Shown: positions 1-8,355 of the stretch, one piece after another | How the letters are laid out: the number at the start of each line of letters is the position of its first letter | Position numbering within the stretch: position 1 is the first letter of the stretch | Source: Pseudomonas sp. ADAK13 | GTDB lineage: Bacteria; Pseudomonadota; Gammaproteobacteria; Pseudomonadales; Pseudomonadaceae | Length of the DNA: 64,000 nt | Direction of reading: 5' to 3' | Assembly (NCBI RefSeq): GCF_012935715.1 | Contig: NZ_CP052860.1 | Location: 1,240,001-1,304,000 of the forward strand | Program-made: the position numbers and the translations under genes | Notes under the pieces: model-generated | What the model saw: only the letters and a program-made list of their open reading frames with translations | Told to the model about the DNA's origin: nothing | The model's database searches: none

Positions 1-1427
1 TTCAAGGTGTCGCCGTGATCGGCGTCGGCGCTGTCATCGGCCGCCGACAACGGACGGGCCGGTGTGCGTTTCTGCCCGGGGCCACCGTGGGTGGGCTCGG
101 TGCTTTCGTGGGTCACAGGCCCTTTGCGCACCAGGCGCATCATGTAGCCCAGGCCCGCGCCGAACAGCGCGAAATACACCACCACAAACAACACCAACGT
201 AATGCTCATCTGCGCAAAACTGTGGTTGGACGAGGCGTCCGCCGTGCGCATCAGCCCGTAGACCACCCACGGCTGACGACCGATTTCGGTGGTGAACCAA
301 CCGGCGAGAATCGCGATCAGCCCGGACGGGCCCATCCACAACGCCAGGTACAGGAACGGCTTGGACGTGTACATCTTGTCGCCCTTGCGCAGCCAGAGGC
401 TGAACAGGCCGGTGAAAATCATCAGGAAGCCCAGGCCCACCATGACCCGGAACGACCAGAACACGATGGTCGAGTTGGGACGGTCCTCAGGCGGGAACTC
501 CTTGAGTGCCGGCACCTGCTTGTCCAGGGAGTGGGTCAGGATCAGGCTGCCCAGGTACGGGATTTCCACGGCGAATCTGGTTTTTTCGGCCTTCATGTCC
601 GGCCAGCCGAACAGGATCAGCGGCGTGGGCTCGTTGCCGATATTTTCCCAGTGGCCTTCAATCGCAGCGATCTTCGCCGGTTGATGCTTCAGGGTATTGA
701 GGCCATGGAAGTCACCGATCACGGCCTGGATTGGCGCGACAATCAGTGCCATCCACATCGCCATCGAGAGCATGGTGCGGATCGCCGGGTTGTCCTTGCC
801 GCGCAGCAAATGCCAGGCTGCCGAGGAGCCGACAAAGAACGCGGTCGCGACAAACGCTGCCGTGGCCATGTGCATCAGGCGGTAGGGGAACGACGGGTTG
901 AAAATCACGGCCAGCCAGTCGGTGGGAATCACCCGGCCATCAATGATTTCAAAGCCCTGTGGCGTCTGCATCCAGCTGTTGGAGGCGAGAATCCAGAAGG
1001 TCGAGATCAGCGTACCGACGGCCACCATCACCGTGGCAAAGAAGTGCAGCTTGCGTCCGACCTTGTTCCAGCCGAACAGCATGACCCCAAGGAACCCGGC
1101 TTCGAGGAAGAACGCCGTGAGCACTTCATAGGTCAGCAACGGCCCGGTGACAGCGCCGGCGAAGTCCGAGAAGCGGCTCCAGTTGGTGCCGAACTGATAA
1201 GCCATGACCAAACCGGAGACCACGCCCATGCCGAAGTTGACGGCAAAGATCTTCGACCAGAAATGGTAGAGGTCACGGTAAGTGTCGTTGTGGGTCTTGA
1301 GCCACAGGCCTTCCAGCACCGCAAGGTAACTGGCCAGACCGATGGTGATGGCCGGGAACAGGATATGGAATGAGATGGTGAACGCGAATTGAATTCGGGC
1401 GAGATCTAGCGCCTCCAAACCGAACAT
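1..1427 (-). CDS. cioA: Cytochrome bd-type (cyanide-insensitive) quinol oxidase subunit I, partial
   Basis: Inner-membrane terminal oxidase subunit that carries the hemes and quinol site and passes electrons from ubiquinol to oxygen. About 475 codons are visible; the gene runs off the left edge, so its stop and the expected cioB are outside. It opens MFGLEALDLARIQFAFTISF and has a His at residue 21 where CydA proteins place a heme ligand. The GRQPW motif follows late in the protein, and the C-terminal tail is Asp/His-rich. The start is ATG 1427 with AGGAAG a few bases upstream. The short Q-loop region fits the Cio subgroup better than E. coli CydA; this is family recognition, not an alignment. 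An Anr/FNR box lies about 160 bp upstream. In P. aeruginosa cioAB is repressed by Anr under low oxygen. Confidence 0.93.
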   Translation of the reverse strand, partial: MFGLEALDLARIQFAFTISFHILFPAITIGLASYLAVLEGLWLKTHNDTYRDLYHFWSKIFAVNFGMGVVSGLVMAYQFGTNWSRFSDFAGAVTGPLLTYEVLTAFFLEAGFLGVMLFGWNKVGRKLHFFATVMVAVGTLISTFWILASNSWMQTPQGFEIIDGRVIPTDWLAVIFNPSFPYRLMHMATAAFVATAFFVGSSAAWHLLRGKDNPAIRTMLSMAMWMALIVAPIQAVIGDFHGLNTLKHQPAKIAAIEGHWENIGNEPTPLILFGWPDMKAEKTRFAVEIPYLGSLILTHSLDKQVPALKEFPPEDRPNSTIVFWSFRVMVGLGFLMIFTGLFSLWLRKGDKMYTSKPFLYLALWMGPSGLIAILAGWFTTEIGRQPWVVYGLMRTADASSNHSFAQMSITLVLFVVVYFALFGAGLGYMMRLVRKGPVTHESTEPTHGGPGQKRTPARPLSAADDSADADHGDTL

Positions 1428-1735
1428 AAGTCTTCCTCTGTCAGGTAATACCGAATGCTGGCTGGAGGCCTGCACCCACTGCCCCCACGGATATGGAGTG
1501 TGGCGAATTTGAATTCGTTTCTTTTTTTAACCAGCCACGCAGGGATTCTGGCCTTGCGGCCGCCAGAGCAATCCCGGCGAAGGTTTTGATCTGGATCAAG
1601 CATTGCTGAAAGAGTAGTCCCATTTTCGCGAGAGCAAGGCGTGGTCTTTTGCCGCGTGACAGGTTGCCTCAGTGGTGAGGGGGCCTGCGTAAGATCAGTG
1701 GCAGCACATCTTTTGTGGCGGGGTTGGGCGGGCGT
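1428..1735. other. cioA upstream region, no gene
   Basis: This 308-bp non-coding stretch holds the Shine-Dalgarno of cioA and the Anr box at 1586-1599. The short open frames here have no coding features or convincing starts. I see nothing else in it. Confidence 0.6.
1586..1599. promoter_or_regulatory. Anr/FNR box upstream of cioA
   Basis: The site reads TTGATctggATCAA, a perfect match to the FNR/Anr consensus TTGAT-N4-ATCAA. It lies about 160 bp upstream of the cioA ATG. The arms are seen directly; that Anr binds here is inferred from the known Anr control of cioAB in P. aeruginosa. Confidence 0.75.
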
Positions 1736-2582
1736 TGGGGGCATATCCGTTATTTGGGTGATGGCTGGCATTGGTTCCGCTCTTACAGCGGCTCACTTTT
1801 GAAAAGCGCAAAACTAAGCAAAACGCTCTTGCCCCACCACTCGGCACCTCGCTTAGGCTCGGTGTGCCCGCACTCCGGCATTACTACGCGGGCCGCCGCG
1901 ACGGGGCGTCCCTGCCCCGTCGCGGCTAAACCGGCGTCCTGCCGGTTTACCCGCTCCGTACTACCTGCGTTCGGCCAGCGTGGTTTAACGGGGCGCCTAA
2001 GATCAAGATCAAAAGCAGATCAACAGCACAGCGGCCTACAGGCCGGCTTGAGTGGTGTGAAGCAAAGGCAACATCAAGATCAAAATCTACAGCGGGCACG
2101 GTCAAATGTGGGAGCTGGCTTGCCTGCGATAGCATCGCCTCGGTGTACCTGAAAAACCGAGGTGTCTGCATCGCAGGCAAGCCAGCTCCCACAGAAAAGC
2201 AGAGCTTCATCAGTTTCAGATTTGGTTTTCGCTTTGGCTTTGGCTTTGGCTTTTGATCTGGCTTCTACCACTCAAGCCGGCCGGTAGGCCGCTGTGCTCT
2301 TGCTTTTGATCTTGATCTGACTGCCCCAATAAGCCCGAGGCCGAACGCAGGGATTGAGGAGCGGGTAAACCGGCAGGACGCCGGTTTAGCCGCGACGGGG
2401 CAGGGACGCCCCGTCGCGGCGGCCCGCGGAGCAATGCCGGAGTGAGGGAACACCGAGCCTAGGCGAGGTGCCGACAGGCGGGGCAGAGCCCTTTGCTTAC
2501 TTTGGGGCTTTTCCAAAGTGAGTCGCTGTAAGAGCGAAACCCATAGCGGCCGTTACCGAAGAAACGGATATGTACCCCCGTC
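1736..2582. repeat. Large imperfect palindrome (~850 bp) of a Pseudomonas intergenic repeat
   Basis: Two inverted copies of a ~320-bp GC-rich repeat, at about 1736-2060 and 2266-2582. The outer ends are CATATCCGTT on the left and AACGGATATG on the right. The arms share long matching blocks, for example the stretch around CCGCGACGGGGCGTCCCTGC at 1898 and its complement near 2400. A REPIN occupies the centre (2108-2192). I recognise the arm as a repeat common between genes of fluorescens-group genomes. No transposase or believable gene lies inside; the open frames are by-products of the repeat. The arms are clearly related but not identical, so they are not a recent perfect duplication. Confidence 0.85.
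2108..2192. repeat. REPIN (family A, inward facing)
   Basis: Two REP units in inverted orientation, GTGGGAGCTGGCTTGCCTGC and its complement, flank a ~40-bp spacer that carries its own short inverted repeat (CCTCGGT/ACCGAGG). It sits at the centre of the large palindrome. Confidence 0.9.
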
Positions 2583-2676
2583 AGCTGTACATATCCCCCC
2601 TCCCACCCCTCCTACGCAACTATTGGTTACAAGTTGGTGATAACCTCACTTCCCCCCACCCAGACCTGTCTCCCCG

Positions 2677-3915
2677 ATGCCCAGAGAACCCGCGCTGCTG
2701 TTACGTCACCACCGCCCTTTCATCGCGTTCTGGCTGGCGCGGATCTTCACCGCCAGCGGCTTCCAGATGCTCACCGTGGCCATCGGCTGGAACCTCTATC
2801 AACTGACCGGCAACGTGCTGGACCTGGGTCTGGTCGGCCTGGTGGAGTTCGTACCACGGGTGCTGTTCATGCTGCACACCGGCCATGTGGCCGACCGCTA
2901 CGAACGGCGCAAGGTAGCCGCCATCTGCCAGACCGTACAGGCCTTGATCGCACTGTCCCTGGCGATCGGCGGACTGACCGGCAACGTCACCCGCGAGATG
3001 ATTTTTATCCTGGCGTTCCTGCTGGGCGCAGCGCGCTCGTTTGAAATGCCCACCACCCAGGCCATGCTGCCGAGCATCGTGCCGACCGCACTGTTTCCCC
3101 GCGCGGTGGCGTCGTCGCAATCGGCCCAGCAATTGGCAACCATCGTGGCGCCGGCCCTGGGCGGTTTGCTGTATGCCTTTGGCAGCGTGTGGGTATATGG
3201 CCCGACGGTAGCGCTGTACCTGATCGCCTGCGTGCTGACCCTGAACCTGCCGGCACGGCAGACGCCGTTGAACAAGGCCAAGGCGACCATGGACTCGTTG
3301 CTGGCCGGGATTCGCTTTATTCGCAGCCGGCCCGACATCCTCGGGGCGATTTCCCTGGACCTGTTTGCCGTGCTGCTGGGCGGTGCCACGGCCCTGTTGC
3401 CGGTGTTTGCCAAGGACATTCTGCTGACCGGGCCGTGGGGGCTCGGGCTGCTGCGTTCGGCACCGGCGGTCGGGGCGCTGGTGATGTCCTTGTGGCTCGC
3501 GCGGTTTGCGGTAGACCGGCATGTGGGGCGGATCATGTTTACGGCGGTTGGGGTGTTTGGCGTGGCGACCATTGCGTTCGGCCTGTCGACCTCGTTCTGG
3601 TTCTCCCTGGCGGTGCTGGTGGTATTGGGCGCAGCCGACATGATCAGCATGGTGATCCGTGCTTCGTTCGTACAGCTGGAAACCCCGGATGAAATGCGCG
3701 GCCGGGTGAGTGCGGTGAACGGGCTGTTTATCGGCGCGTCGAATCAGTTGGGCGAGTTCGAGTCAGGGATCACCGCCCACTGGTTCGGCACCGTGCCCGC
3801 CGTGGTCATGGGCGGGATAGGTACGCTGGTGGTGACCGGGGTCTGGATCAAACTGTTCCCGACCCTGGCCAACCGCGACCGCATGCATGTGCCGGCGCAA
3901 GACACCAAGGTTTAG
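2677..3915 (+). CDS. MFS transporter, EntS-like exporter family
   Basis: A 412-residue major facilitator protein with about twelve hydrophobic segments. The cytoplasmic loop after helix 2 reads GHVADRYERRK (motif A-like). The stretch RGRVSAVNGLFIGASNQLGE near residue 340 is typical of the MFS_3 group that includes the enterobactin exporter EntS. It probably exports a small molecule across the inner membrane; the substrate is unknown and no siderophore biosynthesis genes are adjacent. Start is ATG 2677. The stop codon overlaps the stop of the convergent molybdenum hydroxylase gene by 4 bp, so there is no room for a separate terminator. Confidence 0.85.
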   Translation: MPREPALLLRHHRPFIAFWLARIFTASGFQMLTVAIGWNLYQLTGNVLDLGLVGLVEFVPRVLFMLHTGHVADRYERRKVAAICQTVQALIALSLAIGGLTGNVTREMIFILAFLLGAARSFEMPTTQAMLPSIVPTALFPRAVASSQSAQQLATIVAPALGGLLYAFGSVWVYGPTVALYLIACVLTLNLPARQTPLNKAKATMDSLLAGIRFIRSRPDILGAISLDLFAVLLGGATALLPVFAKDILLTGPWGLGLLRSAPAVGALVMSLWLARFAVDRHVGRIMFTAVGVFGVATIAFGLSTSFWFSLAVLVVLGAADMISMVIRASFVQLETPDEMRGRVSAVNGLFIGASNQLGEFESGITAHWFGTVPAVVMGGIGTLVVTGVWIKLFPTLANRDRMHVPAQDTKV

Positions 3916-6095
3916 AACACCTTGTCGAGGGTGACGGGAAAGTCCCGCACCCGCTTGCCGGTGGCGTGATACACCGCGTTGGCCACCGCCGCCGCCACCC
4001 CGACTATCCCGATCTCGCCAACACCCTTGGAACCCAGGGCGTTGACGATTTCGTCGTGTTCTTCGACAAACAGCACGTCAATCTCGCCAATATCGGCGTT
4101 TACCGGAATGTGGTACTCGGCCAGGCTGTGGTTCATGTAGCGGCCCAATTGATGATCAATCTGGGTTTCTTCATGCAACGCCATGCCAATCCCCCAGACC
4201 ACCCCGCCGAGGATCTGGCTGCGGGCCATTTTCGGATTGACCACCCTCCCTGCCGCAATCGCACTGACCACCCGGCTGACCTTGATGGTGCCCAGGTCCT
4301 CATCCACCCGCACTTCGACAAACACCGCCGAATGCGTGGCTGAGGCATAGCCTTCGCGTTTCTTGTCGGGCTCGCAATCCACCTGCACTTCCAGCGCCTG
4401 CTCGCCGCTGTCCTGCACCAGTTGCGCCAGGGAGATGCGCTGGTCACCGGCATGTAACTGGCCATTTTCGAACCGCGCCGACTCGGCGTCCTTAAAAGCC
4501 GGATACGTCTTGCGCGCAATGTCCAACAGCTTGGCATTCAACGCCTCACACGCCTGCTGCACCGCGCTGCCCACCGACGACACGGTAAACGAGCCACCTT
4601 GCAACGGCGCCGTCGGCAGTGACGAATCCCCCAGCAGGAATGTGACGTCGCCTACCGGAACACCACTGGCCTGGGCGGCAATCTGGGCCATGACCGTGTA
4701 GGTGCCGGTGCCGATATCGGTGGTGGCGCTGCTGACCGTGAGTTTGCCGAGGTGGTCGATGCGCGCCTTGGCGCTGGCCTTCATTTGCAGGGCTTCCCAC
4801 ACGCCACCGGCCATGCCCCAACCGATCAACTGGCGGCCATCGCGCATGCTTCGCGGTTCCGGGTTGCGCTGGCTCCAGCCGAACCGTTCGGCACCTTCGC
4901 TGTAGCATTCGCGCAAAGCCTTACTGGACCAGGGCTTGTCTTCATTCTGATTGCGCTCGGCATAGTTGATCAGCCGCAACTGCACCGGGTCGATGCCCAG
5001 GGCGCAGGCCAGTTCGTCCATGGCGCACTCCAGGCCGATCACCCCAAGCGCCGCGCCGGGGGCGCGCATGTCCAACGGTGTGAACACATCCAGCGGCACC
5101 AGCTTGTAGGTCAACAGCACGTTGTCGCAGTGATAGAGCATGCCGCTCCATTCCACCACGTGTTCGCTGAAGTCCTCGAAGCGTGAGGTCTGGCCGATGG
5201 CGGTGTGCCCCAGCGCGAGCAAGCGACCATTGGCGGCAGCGCCCAGTTGCAGGCGCTGCAAGGTGCGCGGGCGGTAGCCGAAGGTGAACATCTGTTGGCG
5301 CGTGAGGGTGACGCGTACTGAGCGCTTCAACGCCAGGGACGCCATCACTGCCAACGGCAGTTGGTACTGCGGACGCAAGCCGGAACCAAACGCGCCGCCG
5401 ACGAACGCGGCAAAGATCCGTACCTGGCTTTTATCCAGGCCGAAGACTTTCTGCACGTAGGCCTGGCAGTTCTGCGGGCCCTGGGTTTTGTCGTGGATAT
5501 GCAGGGTGCCGTCCGGCTGGTACAGCACGGTACTGGCGTGGGGCTCCATCGGGTTATGGTGTTCGATGGGCGTGCTGTAGTGCAGATCCAGGCAGGTGGC
5601 GGCGCCGGTCCATTCGGCCTGGAAGTTGCCGCGGGGCTTGGGCGGTGTTTGCGGCGACGGGTGCGCCTGGTCTTGCAAGGCCAGCAGGTCGGTCTCGGAG
5701 GGCTCGGCGGCGTATTCGATCTCCACCAGGGAGCCGGCGTGGCGCGCCAGTTCCAGGTTATCGGCGATCACCAACGCCAGCGGCTGGCCGCTGTAGAGCA
5801 CACGGTCGTTATACAGCGGGCGAAACGGCGAGCCGTCGGCGGCATCGGCGTCGGCGTAGCTGTCATCGTAGCTCGCCAGTTTCGGGCGGTTGAGGTGATC
5901 GAGCACCATGACCACACCGGGCAGCGCCAGGGCTTTGGACGCATCAATGCGAATGACGCGCCCCTTGGCAATGTTGCTCGACACCACGCTGCCGTGCAGC
6001 AGGCCATCTTCGGGAAACTCACCGGCATAACGCGCGTGCCCGGTGACCTTGAGCAGACCGTCCACCCGGTCCAACGGTTTGCCGATCGCGCTCAT
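3912..6095 (-). CDS. Molybdopterin-binding subunit of xanthine dehydrogenase-family oxidoreductase (PaoC-like)
   Basis: The 727-residue large catalytic subunit of a molybdenum hydroxylase. In E. coli the PaoABC relative oxidises aromatic aldehydes; the substrate here is not known. It starts MSAIGKPLDRVDGLLKVTGHARYAGE, as expected for this family. Other family features are GGAFGSG near residue 230 and GSKGVGEIG near the C terminus, whose Glu is the expected catalytic base. Length matches PaoC. It is the last gene of a three-gene operon in which each start overlaps the previous stop as ATGA, implying coupled translation. Convergent with the MFS gene. No PaoD/XdhC-type cofactor chaperone gene is adjacent. 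Confidence 0.88.
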   Translation of the reverse strand: MSAIGKPLDRVDGLLKVTGHARYAGEFPEDGLLHGSVVSSNIAKGRVIRIDASKALALPGVVMVLDHLNRPKLASYDDSYADADAADGSPFRPLYNDRVLYSGQPLALVIADNLELARHAGSLVEIEYAAEPSETDLLALQDQAHPSPQTPPKPRGNFQAEWTGAATCLDLHYSTPIEHHNPMEPHASTVLYQPDGTLHIHDKTQGPQNCQAYVQKVFGLDKSQVRIFAAFVGGAFGSGLRPQYQLPLAVMASLALKRSVRVTLTRQQMFTFGYRPRTLQRLQLGAAANGRLLALGHTAIGQTSRFEDFSEHVVEWSGMLYHCDNVLLTYKLVPLDVFTPLDMRAPGAALGVIGLECAMDELACALGIDPVQLRLINYAERNQNEDKPWSSKALRECYSEGAERFGWSQRNPEPRSMRDGRQLIGWGMAGGVWEALQMKASAKARIDHLGKLTVSSATTDIGTGTYTVMAQIAAQASGVPVGDVTFLLGDSSLPTAPLQGGSFTVSSVGSAVQQACEALNAKLLDIARKTYPAFKDAESARFENGQLHAGDQRISLAQLVQDSGEQALEVQVDCEPDKKREGYASATHSAVFVEVRVDEDLGTIKVSRVVSAIAAGRVVNPKMARSQILGGVVWGIGMALHEETQIDHQLGRYMNHSLAEYHIPVNADIGEIDVLFVEEHDEIVNALGSKGVGEIGIVGVAAAVANAVYHATGKRVRDFPVTLDKVF

Positions 6096-7081
6096 GACGT
6101 GGCTCCTGCAACAGCGGCATCGCTCAGGGCGCGAATGATCGCGCGGCGCGCCAGTTTGATTTTGAAGCCGTTGTGCTCCAAAGGCTCGGCGTCCAGCAGC
6201 AGGGCTTCGGCGGCGGCGCTGAAGGTTTCGCGGCTGACGGATTGGCCAATCAGCGCCGCTTCCACCGCGCGGTCGCGCCAGGGTTTGTGGGCGACGCCGC
6301 CCAGGGCCAGCCGGGCGTCGACGATCACATCGCCGTCCAATTCCAGCGCAGCCGCAACCGACACCAGCGCGAACGCATAGGACGCCCGGTCGCGGATTTT
6401 CAGGTAGTGGCTGTGGGCAGCCAGGTGGTCGGCCGGTAACTCGATCGCGATGATCAGTTCGTCGTCGGCCAACTGGTTATCCCGCTCGGGCGCGTCGCCC
6501 GGCAAGCGGTGGAAATCGGCAAACTCGATGACCCGTGCACCACCACGGCCTTGCACATGCACCCGGGCATCCAGGGCAGCCAGGGCCACGCACATGTCCG
6601 AGGGATGGGTGGCGACGCACTGGTCGCTGGCCCCGAGGATCGCGTGGATGCGGTTCAAACCGACCCGCGCCGGGCAACCACTGCCGGGCTCGCGCTTGTT
6701 GCAGGGCACGGCGGCGTCATAGAAGTAGTAGCAACGGGTGCGCTGCAACAGGTTGCCGCCGGTGCTGGCCATGTTGCGCAATTGCGGTGAGGCACCGGCG
6801 AGGATGGCCTGGGACAGCAGCGGGTAGCGCTCCTCGATCAAGGGGTGCCAGGCCAGGTCGGCGTTGCTCACCAGGGCGCCGATCATCAAGCCACCCTCAG
6901 TGGTTTCTTCAACGTCGCGAAGCGGCAGGCCGGTGATATCGATCAGGTGTTCGGGGCGGCTGATGTTTTCTTTCATCAGGTCCAGCAGGTTGGTACCACC
7001 GGCGATAAAACGCGACGCCGGGCTGACCAGGTGCACCGCCTCCTGCACGTCGGCCGGCTTGCTGTAGTGGAAGGGATTCAT
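6092..7081 (-). CDS. FAD-binding subunit of molybdenum hydroxylase (PaoB-like)
   Basis: A 329-residue flavin subunit that shuttles electrons between the iron-sulfur subunit and the acceptor. FIAGGTNLLDLMKEN near residue 25 is the FAD-binding loop. The segment RTRCYYFYDAAVPCNKREPG, followed by SGC, carries the cysteines that hold the extra 4Fe-4S cluster described for E. coli PaoB and 4-hydroxybenzoyl-CoA reductase. This places the complex in the PaoABC/YagTSR branch and not with ordinary xanthine dehydrogenases. Start ATG 7081 overlaps the upstream stop by 4 bp. Confidence 0.88.
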   Translation of the reverse strand: MNPFHYSKPADVQEAVHLVSPASRFIAGGTNLLDLMKENISRPEHLIDITGLPLRDVEETTEGGLMIGALVSNADLAWHPLIEERYPLLSQAILAGASPQLRNMASTGGNLLQRTRCYYFYDAAVPCNKREPGSGCPARVGLNRIHAILGASDQCVATHPSDMCVALAALDARVHVQGRGGARVIEFADFHRLPGDAPERDNQLADDELIIAIELPADHLAAHSHYLKIRDRASYAFALVSVAAALELDGDVIVDARLALGGVAHKPWRDRAVEAALIGQSVSRETFSAAAEALLLDAEPLEHNGFKIKLARRAIIRALSDAAVAGATS

Positions 7082-7602
7082 TGCTCACCTCCCTGCGTGC
7101 GGCACGCGGGCAAGGCTTCTTCGATGGCATCGCGGATGTTGTTGTAGGCGCCGCACCGGCACAGGTTGCCGCTCATCAGTTCCTGGATTTGCGCGGTGTC
7201 GTGGGCACGGCCTTCGCGGGCCAGGCCCACCGCCGAGCAAATCTGCCCCGGGGTGCAGTAGCCGCACTGGAAGGCGTCGTGCTTGATAAAGGCCTGCTGC
7301 ATCGGGTGCAGGTCTTCGCCCGAGGCCAGGCCTTCAATGGTGGTCAACTCGGCGCCGTCGCACATCACCGCCAGGGTCAGGCAGGCGTTCACCCGCTTAC
7401 CGTTGAGCAACACCGTGCAGGCGCCGCACTGGCCGTGGTCGCAGCCCTTCTTGGTGCCGGTCAGGTCCAGTTGCTCGCGCAGCAGGTCCAACAGGGTGGT
7501 CCAGGGCAACACATCCAGTTGGATATCTCGGCGATTGAGTGTCAGGTGTATCGGGTGACTGACGAACGGCTTGGCCGCCGCGCCGTTGGGGGTCGCGCTC
7601 AT
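7078..7602 (-). CDS. 2Fe-2S subunit of molybdenum hydroxylase (PaoA-like)
   Basis: A 174-residue small subunit with two 2Fe-2S sites. The plant-type ferredoxin Cys pattern is at KKGCDHGQCGACTVLLNG and a later Cys; the second site is CGYCTPGQ and CRCGAY. I place the start at ATG 7602, which has GAGG five bases upstream; an in-frame GTG lies two codons earlier. E. coli PaoA carries a Tat signal for export. No twin-arginine segment is visible here (N terminus MSATPNGAAAKPFVS), so this complex is probably cytoplasmic. First gene of the operon. Confidence 0.88.
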   Translation of the reverse strand: MSATPNGAAAKPFVSHPIHLTLNRRDIQLDVLPWTTLLDLLREQLDLTGTKKGCDHGQCGACTVLLNGKRVNACLTLAVMCDGAELTTIEGLASGEDLHPMQQAFIKHDAFQCGYCTPGQICSAVGLAREGRAHDTAQIQELMSGNLCRCGAYNNIRDAIEEALPACRTQGGEQ

Positions 7603-7708
7603 AAACACCTCACGGATTGGTGTGCAATCGCGGCGTTCAGGGAAGTCGCCGTCTTAGCGGTACGACTTCCCGGGGTTATGAGCGTTCAAGGCAATTGATG
7701 GGTGGTGA

Positions 7709-8155
7709 TCAGCGAATGCTGAGGGTGGTGACCAGTTGGTTGCGCGGCGGGTTGATCGAGGTGTTGCTGTACTGGAACGTGCCGCCGGCTTCGATATCCA
7801 GCTGGAACGTATAGATGTAGCCCATCAACGTGCCGGCGCCGCTGCACGCCTGGCTGATGGCGCCGACCTGGCAGATGGCGGTGCTGCTGCCGGACACCGG
7901 CGCGCCATCGAAAAACGCCTGGGAGCTGTTGCCCAGGCCGACTTCCATCACATACACGAAGGTTTGCCCGCGGTGCGTGCACATCTGGGTGCTGGCCGCC
8001 CGCTCTGGGATGGTTTCAGTGCAATTGGCCGACTGCACCTTGAACACCCGCACCTCGCTCAACGCCGGTGCAGGCGCGCCCCACGCCGGTGCTGCGCCGA
8101 GCCACAGGCCGATACAACCGAACAGAGCTAGACTCCAGGCGCTGGCTTTTTTCAT
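7709..8155 (-). CDS. Small secreted protein, possibly YolA/DUF4879 family
   Basis: A protein of 148 residues from ATG 8155 (MKKASAWSLALFGCIGLW). It has a clear Sec signal peptide ending near AWGAPA, then a ~120-residue mature domain. The mature part has four to five Cys residues (SANCTET, TQMCTHRG, AICQVG, ACSGAG) and a beta-rich, aromatic-containing C terminus. The pattern reminds me of the DUF4879/YolA family of secreted proteins, but that is recall only. The start was moved from an upstream in-frame codon because the signal peptide begins here. It stands alone between the paoABC-like operon and the divergent purine permease. Function unknown. Confidence 0.7.
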   Translation of the reverse strand: MKKASAWSLALFGCIGLWLGAAPAWGAPAPALSEVRVFKVQSANCTETIPERAASTQMCTHRGQTFVYVMEVGLGNSSQAFFDGAPVSGSSTAICQVGAISQACSGAGTLMGYIYTFQLDIEAGGTFQYSNTSINPPRNQLVTTLSIR

Positions 8156-8355
8156 GCTGTCGATGACCCTGTAATAAACGTCGGCGCAGTATGCCTCAAG
8201 GCCATGATCAAGCCTATGCGCCACTGGCCCTCGGCTGCTGGTATGATGCGCCGCTTTTTCCGATCCTCTCTGGAACCACAGGCGCTTGGCGCAGTTTGTG
8301 CTTTGACTTAGAGGTCAACAAATAACGACGCAAAATAGCGTCACAGGGAGCAGGC

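Noticed and set aside
1715..2516. Several overlapping short frames at 1.7-2.5 kb
   Set aside because: They are translations of the inverted intergenic repeat; the same peptides appear from both arms in different frames, which shows that repeat structure keeps them open, not selection for protein.
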